From Anaerolineae bacterium (GTDB lineage Bacteria > Chloroflexota > Anaerolineae > JAAYZQ01): a stretch of 9,044 bases of DNA. Positions 1-6,752 of this stretch are shown one piece after another. Each line of letters begins with the position of its first letter. Within the stretch, counting starts at the first letter, position 1. The stretch spans positions 1-9,044 of the forward strand of contig JAFGOG010000105.1 of assembly GCA_016926595.1 (NCBI GenBank), written 5' to 3'. Both the position numbers and the translations under genes were made by a program. The notes below the pieces were generated by a model that had not been told where the DNA came from, ran no database searches, and worked only from the letters and a program-made list of their open reading frames with translations.

Positions 1-1890
1 GCCGGGGCGATCGCCGCGCTGACCTTTACCTACTCTGGCTATTTGACCTCTTTCCCCGTGCAGCAGATCACGATCCTGGAGACAGCGATCTGGCTGCCGC
101 TGGTGCTATTCTTCCTTGACCGGGCGTTCGACTCGAGCCGCCGCTGGCTCGAGATCCTCCTGGCGGCGTTGTCCCTGGCTTGTGCTTTGCTGGCCGGGCA
201 CCCTCAGACGGCGTTGTATGTTACGTATGCCACGTTGGGTTACGGGCTGTTTCTGGCTGGTAGCTGCCATCTGACAGCTATCAGCAGCCAGTCCCCTCCT
301 TCAGAGGGGAGGGATCTTGGCCAGTCAGTTGCCAGCCGTATTGGGCGCCGGGGCTGGCCATTGGTTGTTTTGTTCGCGGTCGCCATCGCGCTGGCCGCGG
401 TCCAGTTATGGCCCACCTGGCACTTCATCGCCCACTCAACCCGGGCTGGTCTGGACTATGACACCATTTCTGCCGGGTTTGAGCTGCATGAGCTGACCCA
501 CCTTCTCTATCCTGGCTACTTTGGGGGCTCACCCCAGTACGTGGGGATACTGCCGTTGATCCTGATTGGAGCCGCCCTCTTGCTCAGACTGGCGCGGCGC
601 CAGGTAGTTTTCTGGCTGATCGTCGGCGTCGTGGCGTTGCTGCTGTCCTTCGGCATCGACACGTTTCTGTACAACGTGGCGTACCTGCTGGCGCCAGGCT
701 TTGGCGCCGTGCGGAACCAGGAGCGGATCATCTACCTGTTCAGCTTTGCGGTGAGCGTGCTTGCCGGCTACGGGGCGTTGACCCTGGCGCAGCCGATCTT
801 TCACCCGGCGCGCAGAGGATTCCGGCGCTTGAGCCGCAGGCTGGGTTGGGCGCTCGCCGTCCTGTCAGTCGTGACCGCCCTGTTCTACGCTGGCTATATG
901 CAGGGTTTGCAGCAGGGGATCCAGATCAACCTGTTCGAGGGGGCGCTGCGCCATCACGCTCTGCTGCTGATGATCCTGGCCGGATCGGTGGCTCTGTTTG
1001 CTCTGCGGCTGTCAGGCCGGGCGCGGCATTGGCGCATGGCCCTGGCCTTGGCTCTCATCTGGCTCAACCTGTTCACCGTGAACTGGCAGTTCAACCTGGC
1101 CAAGCCGCCGGTAGAGCAGGTCTTTGCCACGACCGGCCTGGTCGATTTTCTCAAGCGGCAGCAGGGCGCTTTCCGCATCTCCAGCGCGGGCCTGCTGCCC
1201 GGCGGCCCGAGCGCCGGCATTGTCCACGAGCTGGAGGATATCACCGCCAATACACCGCTCCGCCTGGAAGCCTTTCAGCAGTTCGAGAACGAGGTAGGGG
1301 ACTGGCGCCGCTGGCAGCTGCTTAACGTGCACTATGTCGTGGCGAAACGGGACCTGGACAGCCAGGGCCTGGAGCGCATCTACGAGGAAGACAAGATCAA
1401 GATCTACCGGGTCAGCGACCCGCTGCCCCGGGCATGGGTGTTGTACCAGGCTCAAGTCTTGGACGACGATCAGGCCTTGGCCACACTGGACGCCGCCGAT
1501 TTCGATCCCCGGACCGTAGCCACCGTATCGACAGCCGATCGCCCACCGGCACTGCCTGCTGAGGGTGGGCCAGGAGAAGCTGCGACAGTCGTCGAAGCCG
1601 GGCCTGGGCGCCTGGTGCTCGACGTGACAGCCAGCCGCGATGGGCTGCTGGTGATCAGCCAACCTTTCTATCCTGGCTGGCGGGCGCAGGTAGATCGCCA
1701 CAAAGCGCCGATCTACCGCACAGATTATCTGCTTCAAGGCGTTCCGGTCACGGCGGGCACCCATCGCGTGGAATTGAGCTACCGGCTGCCGCTGCTGCCG
1801 GCAATCGTCAGCCTGGCAGCCGCTGTTGGTTGCCTCGCCTACCTGCTGATACAGATCCCCTTCCGGCGACTGATCTGGCGCCGGGCGTGA
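1..1890 (+). CDS. YfhO-family polytopic membrane protein (5' end missing)
   Basis: The reading frame is open from base 1, so the N-terminus lies outside the window; a TTG at 43 is only an internal Leu codon. 629 residues are visible. They hold about ten or more hydrophobic segments, a long extracytoplasmic part (about residues 370-600) and a final membrane helix near 600-622. Family-like marks are GHPQ at 66-69, the loop PGFGAVRNQERI at 232-243 before a helix, and FYPGW near 556-560 followed by a beta-rich stretch typical of the YfhO C-terminus. YfhO proteins resemble GT-C glycosyltransferases; the Bacillus member has been linked to glycosylation of envelope polymers. The substrate here is unknown. 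A repeat-like insert sits near residues 98-105. The gene ends in its own terminator, so it belongs to a transcription unit starting upstream. Another GT-C-type family is possible. Confidence 0.78.
   Translation, partial: AGAIAALTFTYSGYLTSFPVQQITILETAIWLPLVLFFLDRAFDSSRRWLEILLAALSLACALLAGHPQTALYVTYATLGYGLFLAGSCHLTAISSQSPPSEGRDLGQSVASRIGRRGWPLVVLFAVAIALAAVQLWPTWHFIAHSTRAGLDYDTISAGFELHELTHLLYPGYFGGSPQYVGILPLILIGAALLLRLARRQVVFWLIVGVVALLLSFGIDTFLYNVAYLLAPGFGAVRNQERIIYLFSFAVSVLAGYGALTLAQPIFHPARRGFRRLSRRLGWALAVLSVVTALFYAGYMQGLQQGIQINLFEGALRHHALLLMILAGSVALFALRLSGRARHWRMALALALIWLNLFTVNWQFNLAKPPVEQVFATTGLVDFLKRQQGAFRISSAGLLPGGPSAGIVHELEDITANTPLRLEAFQQFENEVGDWRRWQLLNVHYVVAKRDLDSQGLERIYEEDKIKIYRVSDPLPRAWVLYQAQVLDDDQALATLDAADFDPRTVATVSTADRPPALPAEGGPGEAATVVEAGPGRLVLDVTASRDGLLVISQPFYPGWRAQVDRHKAPIYRTDYLLQGVPVTAGTHRVELSYRLPLLPAIVSLAAAVGCLAYLLIQIPFRRLIWRRA
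292..310. repeat. Short intragenic palindrome (TCCCCTC / GAGGGGA)
   Basis: Seven-base arms, TCCCCTC at 292-298 and GAGGGGA at 304-310, are separated by CTTCA. The palindrome lies inside the YfhO-like gene and is translated as SPPSEGRD in a hydrophilic loop between membrane helices. It resembles the common dispersed bacterial repeat whose core is CCCCTCC...GGAGGGG, but only one copy is in this window, so membership in a genome-wide family is inferred. Confidence 0.45.
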
Positions 1891-1905
1891 CGCCCAGCGG
1901 TTTTT
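1879..1905 (+). terminator. Intrinsic terminator with the stop codon in its loop
   Basis: The stem pairs CGC C GGGCG (1879-1887) with CGCCC A GCG (1891-1899): five pairs, one C-A mismatch, then three pairs. The three-base loop 1888-1890 is the TGA stop of the YfhO-like gene. One base later comes a run of five T (1901-1905). The GC stem plus T-tract fits Rho-independent termination. The last two Ts also form the start of the -35 box of the next promoter. Confidence 0.68.
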
Positions 1906-1932
1906 GCCAGAAGCTGTCTTAAAGGCTATAAT
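1904..1932 (+). promoter_or_regulatory. Sigma-70-type promoter of the MFS/ybaK unit
   Basis: The -35 box TTGCCA (1904-1909) matches TTGACA at five of six bases. The -10 box TATAAT (1927-1932) is perfect, and the spacer is exactly 17 bp. Transcription would begin near 1939-1940, giving an untranslated leader of about 29 nt before the ATG at 1969. No extended -10 TG and no obvious operator are seen. The match suggests strong housekeeping expression. Confidence 0.82.
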
Positions 1933-1957
1933 GGGCTGCACTCGCCAGGCGCCTATC

Positions 1958-1965
1958 AAGGAAGG
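1958..1965 (+). promoter_or_regulatory. Ribosome binding site of the MFS gene
   Basis: The purine run AAGGAAGG lies 3 bases upstream of the ATG at 1969 (6 bases if AAGGA is the pairing core). It supports this start and is the clearest plus-strand ribosome site in the window; ybaK and the ABC1 kinase gene have only weak ones. Confidence 0.7.
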
Positions 1966-1968
1966 TAA

Positions 1969-3237
1969 ATGAACAGACGCAAGACCGGCATGCTCGCCGT
2001 CTTGGCTAATCGCAGTTTTCTCGCCCTGTGGCTTGGTCAACTGATTTCCAAGGTTGGCGATAACCTGGCCACCGTCGCTGCCCTGGTGCTAATCAACAAT
2101 CTGGCCCACGCCGCAGGGTCGGCGACGGTTATCGTCGCTACCGCTCTGACAATCCCGCAGCTTTTCGCTCTAGTCGGCGGCCCTCTCGTCGATCGTTTCA
2201 GTCGCAAGGCGATCATGATCATCACCGACCTACTGCGAGCCGGGCTTGTCCTGCCGGTTCTGTTAATCAAAAGTTCTGACCAACTTTACATTCTTTATAT
2301 ATGCGCCTTTCTGCTTACAACATTTGGGTCATTATTCCTCACCGCCCGCAACGCCAGCATCCCCAACATAGTGTCTGAAGAAGATCTGTTGACTGCCAAC
2401 GCCCTGATCCAGGCCACCGAGCTGGTATCGCTTATTGTCGGCGCCTTGCTGGCATCATTGATCATCGGGCTGGCCTCGCTGGCCACCGCCTTTGTAGTGG
2501 ACTCGGCCAGCTTTATCCTGTCCGCTCTGCTGCTTATGGCGGCGCACATCCCCCGCCGGCGACGGGTCATCGCGCCGACCGGCACCAAAGGGGTGTGGCT
2601 CAAGTTCTGGCACGAATTCAAAAGCGGCGTTGGCTATATCGCCAGCCACAAGCTGCTGCTGCAGCTCATGCTGATCACCATGATGGCCACTTGGGGACTG
2701 AGCGCCACCGTCCTGCTGGCCGCCGCCTTTTTCAAGCAGTTGATAAACATGCCCACCCAATACCTGGGCTTGCTGCAGGCCGGCGAAGGGTTGGGCATGG
2801 CAGCGGGCGCGCTGCTGATCAGCTACTATGCCTCGTGGGCCCGTTCGCGGCAGATCGTCAGCGTGGCTATGATTGTGCTGGGCTCGGGCATCCTGGTTTT
2901 TGCCCTGGCTCCCCAGTATTGGATGGTACTCATCGGGGCCTTGATCGTGGGCATGTGCATCGTGACGGCGCGAACCACGCTGGCGGCCATGACCCAGGCG
3001 TTGGTGCCCGACTCGCAGCGAGGGCGGATCGAGAGCGCCATGGTCACCGTCATCGGCCTGGGGACGATGGGGGCGTTGGTCATGGCCGGCATCCTCGGCG
3101 ACATAGTCGGGCCGCGGGTAATCCTGGCGGTGACCGGCTTGATCGTCCTGGCGGCGGGCATCACCTCGGTCTTTACACTGCGCGGCGCCGAAGTTCTGAT
3201 TTACAACGGTGTAAACGGCTCAGCGCACCGAGAATGA
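1969..3237 (+). CDS. MFS transporter, EntS-like / MFS_3 type exporter
   Basis: The 422-residue protein has about twelve hydrophobic helices in two halves, the usual major facilitator size. It opens with LANRSFLALWLGQLISKVGD (residues 13-31 or so), typical of the MFS_3 group that holds enterobactin exporters and macrolide-efflux-like proteins. The MFS motif A between helices 2 and 3 is intact as GGPLVDRFSRK (70-80). A second-half loop, LVPDSQRGRIESAM, matches the matching region of this group. The protein should move a small molecule out across the cytoplasmic membrane using the proton gradient; the substrate cannot be read from sequence. The start has a strong promoter and ribosome site. ybaK follows after 6 nt. 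The stretch 2261-2340 is unusually AT-rich (27 of 80 bases G or C) for this window. Confidence 0.88.
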   Translation: MNRRKTGMLAVLANRSFLALWLGQLISKVGDNLATVAALVLINNLAHAAGSATVIVATALTIPQLFALVGGPLVDRFSRKAIMIITDLLRAGLVLPVLLIKSSDQLYILYICAFLLTTFGSLFLTARNASIPNIVSEEDLLTANALIQATELVSLIVGALLASLIIGLASLATAFVVDSASFILSALLLMAAHIPRRRRVIAPTGTKGVWLKFWHEFKSGVGYIASHKLLLQLMLITMMATWGLSATVLLAAAFFKQLINMPTQYLGLLQAGEGLGMAAGALLISYYASWARSRQIVSVAMIVLGSGILVFALAPQYWMVLIGALIVGMCIVTARTTLAAMTQALVPDSQRGRIESAMVTVIGLGTMGALVMAGILGDIVGPRVILAVTGLIVLAAGITSVFTLRGAEVLIYNGVNGSAHRE

Positions 3238-3243
3238 CGGGCG

Positions 3244-3717
3244 ATGGCCAAGATCCAGACCCACGCCATCCGCACTTTGGATAAGCTGGGCATCCCCTAT
3301 CAAGTGGTGATGCACCCCCACAAGGCCAGGAATGTGGAAGAGGCCGCCGCCGAGCGCGGTGTGCCGATCCGCCAGATAGTCAAGACCCTGCTGGTTCGCC
3401 GGCCCGATCGCCGGCACATCATCGCTCTGGTCCGCGGCGACCAACAGCTCAGCCTGAAAAAGCTGGCCCGGCTAGTGGGCGTCAAAGCGGTGGAGATGGC
3501 GCCACCAGAGGACGTCCCGCGCATCACCGGCTATCAGATTGGCGCCGTTTCCCCCTTGGGCCTGCGCCGCGGTGAACTGCCGATCTATGTCGACCAACAT
3601 ATCGCGGCCGAGCAGCAGGTGAGCATCAGCGCCGGGCGGCACGATGCCGGGATCGACCTGGGCACGGCTGACCTGATTCGCGCCGTCCATGGTCAGGTGG
3701 CCGACATTACGGAATAG
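3244..3717 (+). CDS. ybaK: YbaK/ProX-type aminoacyl-tRNA deacylase
   Basis: The 157-residue single-domain protein has normal family length. YbaK-type enzymes hydrolyse wrongly charged tRNA, classically Cys-tRNA(Pro), as a trans-editing step in the cytoplasm. The essential lysine is present at K47 in VKTLLV. The signature GYQIGAVSPLG is at 96-106 and the closing segment ISAGRHDAGIDLGTADLI is typical. Exact specificity (Cys-tRNA(Pro) versus another mischarged tRNA) is not certain. The ATG is in the same reading frame as the MFS gene and separated only by its TGA and two codons; no good Shine-Dalgarno is seen, so coupling to the upstream gene is likely. It shares the promoter at 1904. A perfect hairpin starts at the base after its TAG stop. 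Confidence 0.9.
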   Translation: MAKIQTHAIRTLDKLGIPYQVVMHPHKARNVEEAAAERGVPIRQIVKTLLVRRPDRRHIIALVRGDQQLSLKKLARLVGVKAVEMAPPEDVPRITGYQIGAVSPLGLRRGELPIYVDQHIAAEQQVSISAGRHDAGIDLGTADLIRAVHGQVADITE

Positions 3718-3757
3718 CTGGCGGCTCGATTCCGGCAGGCCGGAATCGAGCCGCCAG
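3718..3757. terminator. Perfect 18-bp hairpin between ybaK and the ABC1 kinase gene
   Basis: CTGGCGGCTCGATTCCGG (3718-3735) is exactly complementary to 3740-3757 around the four-base loop CAGG. It begins at the base after the ybaK TAG and ends 10 nt before the next ATG. No T-run follows, so it is not a standard intrinsic terminator. It could stop transcription without a U-tract, protect the ybaK-side mRNA 3' end, or lower downstream translation. The hairpin itself is certain; the role is inferred. Confidence 0.6.
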
Positions 3758-3767
3758 CCAGGCCCTC

Positions 3768-5447
3768 ATGACTCAAGCTCAACCGCCTGTCGCGCCCTTT
3801 GACCGCCGCCGTTACCTGCGCGTCGTCGCTTATCTCGCCCGGACCTTTGCCGGATTCATCTGGTGGGAGATCCTGCTCCGCCGCCTGCTGGGCCGGCGTT
3901 TTGTGAGCCGCTCCGCCGCGCAGCGCTGGCAGCGCATAGCCCGGCGCTACCGGGCGTTGGCAGTCGACCTGGGCGGCGTGCTGATCAAATTGGGCCAGTT
4001 CCTCAGCGCGCGGGTAGACGTCTTGCCGGCCGAGTTCACAGCCGAGCTAGCCGGGCTGCAGGACGAGGTCCCGGCCGAGACCGCGGCCGATATCCAGGCC
4101 GTGGTCGAGGCCGAGTTCGGCCGCCCGGTCGATCAGGTCTTTGGCTGGTTTGCCCCTCAACCCGAAGCGGCTGCCTCATTGGCCCAGGTCCACAGTGCTC
4201 GCCTGCCGGGCGGAGATCCGGTGGTGGTCAAGGTCCAACGGCCCGGCATCAACACCCTGGTCGAGACCGACCTACGGGCCATCCGCACCGCGGCCCGCTG
4301 GCTGAAACGCTACCGGCCGGTGAGCCGCCGGGTGGACCTGGACCGGCTGTACGACGAGTTCAGCAGGACCACACGCAACGAGCTCGATTTCGTGGCCGAG
4401 GGGCACAACGCCGAGCGCTTTGCCCAGGACTTTGACAGGGATCCTGGCATCCGCATCCCCCGCGTCTATTGGGAGACAACGACCCGCCGGGTGTTGACCA
4501 TGCAGAACGTCGCCGCCATCAAGATCGGCGACCATGCAGCGATCGATGCGGCTGGCATCGACCGTGCACAGGTGGCCCAACGGCTGTTCGACACCTACAT
4601 GCAGCAGGTTTTCGTCCACAACTTTGTCCACGCCGACCCGCATCCCGGCAATCTGTTCGTCGAGCCGTTGGAACCGGTCGAAGGCCGGTCGCGACCCTTC
4701 ATCCTCACCTTTGTCGATTTTGGCATGGTGGCGGTTGTCCCAGAGCGGGCGCGCAAGCACCTGCGCGATTTCCTGGTCGGCTTTGCGACAAAGGACACGG
4801 CGCGGATGGTGCGCGCCTACCAGGGAGCCGGGCTGCTGCTGCCTGGCGCCGACCTGGCGCGCCTAGAGGAGGTCCAGGACGAGCTGTTCGACCGCTATTG
4901 GGGCATCACCATGAGCCAGGCGCGAGAAATCATGGCGGATCAGTGGCAGAACCTGGCCCGCGAGTACCGCGACCTGCTGTACGAAATGCCCTTCCAGATA
5001 CCCACCGACCTGCTATTCGTCGGCCGGGCCGTCGCCATCCTGTCGGGCATGGCCACTGCGCTCGATCCCGACTTTGATCCCTGGCAGGCCATATCGCCCT
5101 TTGCGGAGCAGTTGGCCAAAGAAGAGCTGGGCCGTGACTGGCGCGGCTGGCTGGCTGAGATAAGCGGGGTCGTCCGGGTCCTCCTGTCGCTGCCCGGCCA
5201 GGCCGACCGGTTCTTTGCCCAGGCGAACCAGGGCAAGCTGGCGGTGCGGGCCTCGCTCGCGCCAGACGCGGCGCGCAGCCTGCACCGGGTGGAGGTGGCG
5301 GTGAACCGCCTGGCAGCAGCGGCAGTGTTTGCGGCATTGCTGTTGGCGGCAGTGGCAGTGTACATCACGCAGGGGATGGGAGCGATGGCCTATGCCCTCC
5401 TCGCGCTCGCCAGTGTGGCTCTGCTGGTGATGCTCACCCGGCGGTGA
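3768..5447 (+). CDS. ABC1/UbiB-family atypical protein kinase
   Basis: The 559-residue protein carries the full ABC1 kinase motif set in order: KLGQ (74-77), the alanine-rich nucleotide loop AAAS (134-137), the ATP-binding lysine in VVVK (K155), the ExD motif ELD (205-207), HADPHPGN (288-295) and DFG (317-319). Two hydrophobic helices close the protein (about 510-556), as in bacterial UbiB and eukaryotic ADCK proteins. These act at the membrane as ATP-dependent factors in quinone lipid metabolism; protein-kinase activity is restrained by the KxGQ element. Which quinone or lipid this member serves is unknown, and no quinone genes lie nearby, so ubiB is not used as a symbol. Ribosome site is weak (AGG at 3760-3762). 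It may be read through from ybaK despite the hairpin; no separate promoter was seen in the 50-nt gap. Confidence 0.92.
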   Translation: MTQAQPPVAPFDRRRYLRVVAYLARTFAGFIWWEILLRRLLGRRFVSRSAAQRWQRIARRYRALAVDLGGVLIKLGQFLSARVDVLPAEFTAELAGLQDEVPAETAADIQAVVEAEFGRPVDQVFGWFAPQPEAAASLAQVHSARLPGGDPVVVKVQRPGINTLVETDLRAIRTAARWLKRYRPVSRRVDLDRLYDEFSRTTRNELDFVAEGHNAERFAQDFDRDPGIRIPRVYWETTTRRVLTMQNVAAIKIGDHAAIDAAGIDRAQVAQRLFDTYMQQVFVHNFVHADPHPGNLFVEPLEPVEGRSRPFILTFVDFGMVAVVPERARKHLRDFLVGFATKDTARMVRAYQGAGLLLPGADLARLEEVQDELFDRYWGITMSQAREIMADQWQNLAREYRDLLYEMPFQIPTDLLFVGRAVAILSGMATALDPDFDPWQAISPFAEQLAKEELGRDWRGWLAEISGVVRVLLSLPGQADRFFAQANQGKLAVRASLAPDAARSLHRVEVAVNRLAAAAVFAALLLAAVAVYITQGMGAMAYALLALASVALLVMLTRR

Positions 5448-5448
5448 G
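5433..5448. terminator. Possible bidirectional terminator hairpin at the convergent junction
   Basis: CTCACC (5433-5438) pairs with GGTGAG (5443-5448) around CGGC; the right arm contains the TGA stop of the ABC1 kinase gene. GGC and then only three Ts follow. On the other strand it lies 15 nt beyond the queA stop, so it could serve both converging genes. The stem is short and the T-tract poor, so this is tentative. Confidence 0.35.
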
Positions 5449-5463
5449 GCTTTGCTGCCCTGC

Positions 5464-6507
5464 CTACAACAGCAGCATCGCATCCCCGAAGGAGTAGAAC
5501 CGGTAGCGCTCCCGGATCGCTTCCCTGTAGGCTCTCAGGATCAGCTCTCGCCCGGCAAAGGCCGACACCAACATCAGCAGCGTGCTGCGGGGCAGGTGAA
5601 AGTTGGTGATCATCGCCTCCATTACACGGAACCGATAGCCGGGATAGATGAACAGATCGGTGCGGCCGGTATAGGCCGCCACCGTCTGCCAGCCACACGA
5701 CTCGCCATCGGGAGCACACCCGCGGGCCGCCGATTCGAGCGCCCTGACCGCCGTCGTTCCAACAGAGATCACCCGCCGCCCTTCCAGCCGCGCCCGGTTG
5801 ATCTGCTCCGCCGCCGGGGCCGGCAACTCGAACCACTCGGTGTGGATCTGGTGGGCCTCGACCTCCTCTTCCTTCACCGGGCGAAAGGTGTCGAGCCCGA
5901 TGTGCAGCGTCAGAAAGGCCAGCTCTATGCCCATCCGCCGCAGCTCTGCCAGCAGATCAGGCGTAAAGTGCAGACCAGCCGTGGGCGCAGCCGACGAGCC
6001 CTCGATCCGGGCATAGACCGTCTGGTAGCGATCCCGGTCGGCCAGCGGTTCGTGGACGTAGGGGGGCAGGGGCACCTCGCCCAGCTCGTCCAGCAGCAGC
6101 TCAATAGGCCGGTCAAAGCAGACGAGGCGGCCGCCCGATTCGGTCTCGGCGACGATCTCGGCCATGAGCCGCCCTCCACCAAGCTCGATTCGCAGGCCAG
6201 GACGGAGACCCTTGCCGCCGGCGAGCGCCTCCCAGGTGTTCTCATCGCGCCGGGCCAGCAGCAGCAGCTCAACCTTGCCGCCGGTTCCGGCCTTGCGGCC
6301 ACGGAGCCGGGCGGGGATGACCCGCGTCTGGTTGGCAACCAGCAGGTCCCCCGACCGCAGATACTCGCCGACGTCGCGGAAAAGGCGGTGCTCGATCTGG
6401 CCCGTGGCGCGGTGGACGACCATCAGCCGCGAGGCATCGCGGGGCTCGATCGGCGTCTGAGCGATCAGCTCCGGGGGGAGGTAGTAGTCGAAATCGCCTG
6501 TTTTCAT
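5464..6507 (-). CDS. queA: S-adenosylmethionine:tRNA ribosyltransferase-isomerase QueA
   Basis: The enzyme moves the ribosyl part of SAM onto preQ1-modified tRNA to give epoxyqueuosine at the wobble base G34 of GUN anticodons. The 347-residue length is normal. Family blocks in order: YYLPPELIAQTP (8-19), NQTRVIPARL (59-68), AAPTAGLHF (172-180), LHIGLDTF (200-207), GTTAVRALES (249-258), TNFHLPRSTL (300-309) and a YRFYSFGDAM tail. Three positions differ from the pattern I recall (NDTRV, THVGLGTF, and D before LITNFHLP, here EAMITNFHLP). The start MKTGDFDYYLPP is chosen because it matches the family N-terminus; the frame continues upstream but only into the neighbouring genes. It lies 2 nt after the DUF2905 stop with no clear ribosome site, so translational coupling is likely. 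Its partner tgt is not in the window. Confidence 0.95.
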   Translation of the reverse strand: MKTGDFDYYLPPELIAQTPIEPRDASRLMVVHRATGQIEHRLFRDVGEYLRSGDLLVANQTRVIPARLRGRKAGTGGKVELLLLARRDENTWEALAGGKGLRPGLRIELGGGRLMAEIVAETESGGRLVCFDRPIELLLDELGEVPLPPYVHEPLADRDRYQTVYARIEGSSAAPTAGLHFTPDLLAELRRMGIELAFLTLHIGLDTFRPVKEEEVEAHQIHTEWFELPAPAAEQINRARLEGRRVISVGTTAVRALESAARGCAPDGESCGWQTVAAYTGRTDLFIYPGYRFRVMEAMITNFHLPRSTLLMLVSAFAGRELILRAYREAIRERYRFYSFGDAMLLL

Positions 6508-6509
6508 CG

Positions 6510-6743
6510 CTAGCGGTTCAGCAGGCGGACGACGATGTTCAGGATGATGGTCAGCAGAATGCTGACCACGATCATACTGACGATCGGAAAGTAACAGGAC
6601 ACCCCTTCGCGCTGGATGTGCAGGTCGCCCGGCAGCCGGCCCAACGGCAGCCCGGACCGGCCCAGCAGCCAGATCAGGCCGCCGGCCAGGATCAACACCG
6701 CGCCCAATATGACGATCGCCTTGCCCAGGGATGACAGGTCCAT
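6510..6743 (-). CDS. DUF2905 small membrane protein
   Basis: A 77-residue protein with two membrane helices (about 6-27 and 48-73) joined by the loop GRLPGDLHIQREG, then YFPI at the start of helix 2. This loop and the length are characteristic of DUF2905, whose function is unknown. From memory, members often lie beside queA, commonly between ruvB and queA in Firmicutes-type gene order; here the ruvB position is taken by a ChbG-like gene. The ribosome site GAGGGG (6749-6754) is 5 nt before the ATG and overlaps the TGA stop of the upstream gene, so termination and re-initiation are linked. The TAG stop is 2 nt before queA. Confidence 0.88.
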   Translation of the reverse strand: MDLSSLGKAIVILGAVLILAGGLIWLLGRSGLPLGRLPGDLHIQREGVSCYFPIVSMIVVSILLTIILNIVVRLLNR

Positions 6744-6752
6744 CGCCGCCCC

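Noticed and set aside
1012..2040. A 342-codon open frame on the minus strand across the YfhO-like 3' end, the promoter and the MFS start
   Set aside because: It is antisense to two well-supported genes, has no recognisable family blocks and a low-complexity, Gln/Arg/Ala-rich composition typical of shadow frames in GC-rich DNA.
2595..3284. A 229-codon plus-strand frame overlapping the MFS 3' half and ybaK start
   Set aside because: His/Gly/Arg-rich shadow frame with no ribosome site, lying over two recognised genes.
5452..6513. A 353-codon plus-strand open frame opposite queA
   Set aside because: queA matches its family over its whole length; the opposite frame is Arg/Gln/Pro-rich with no domain signal.
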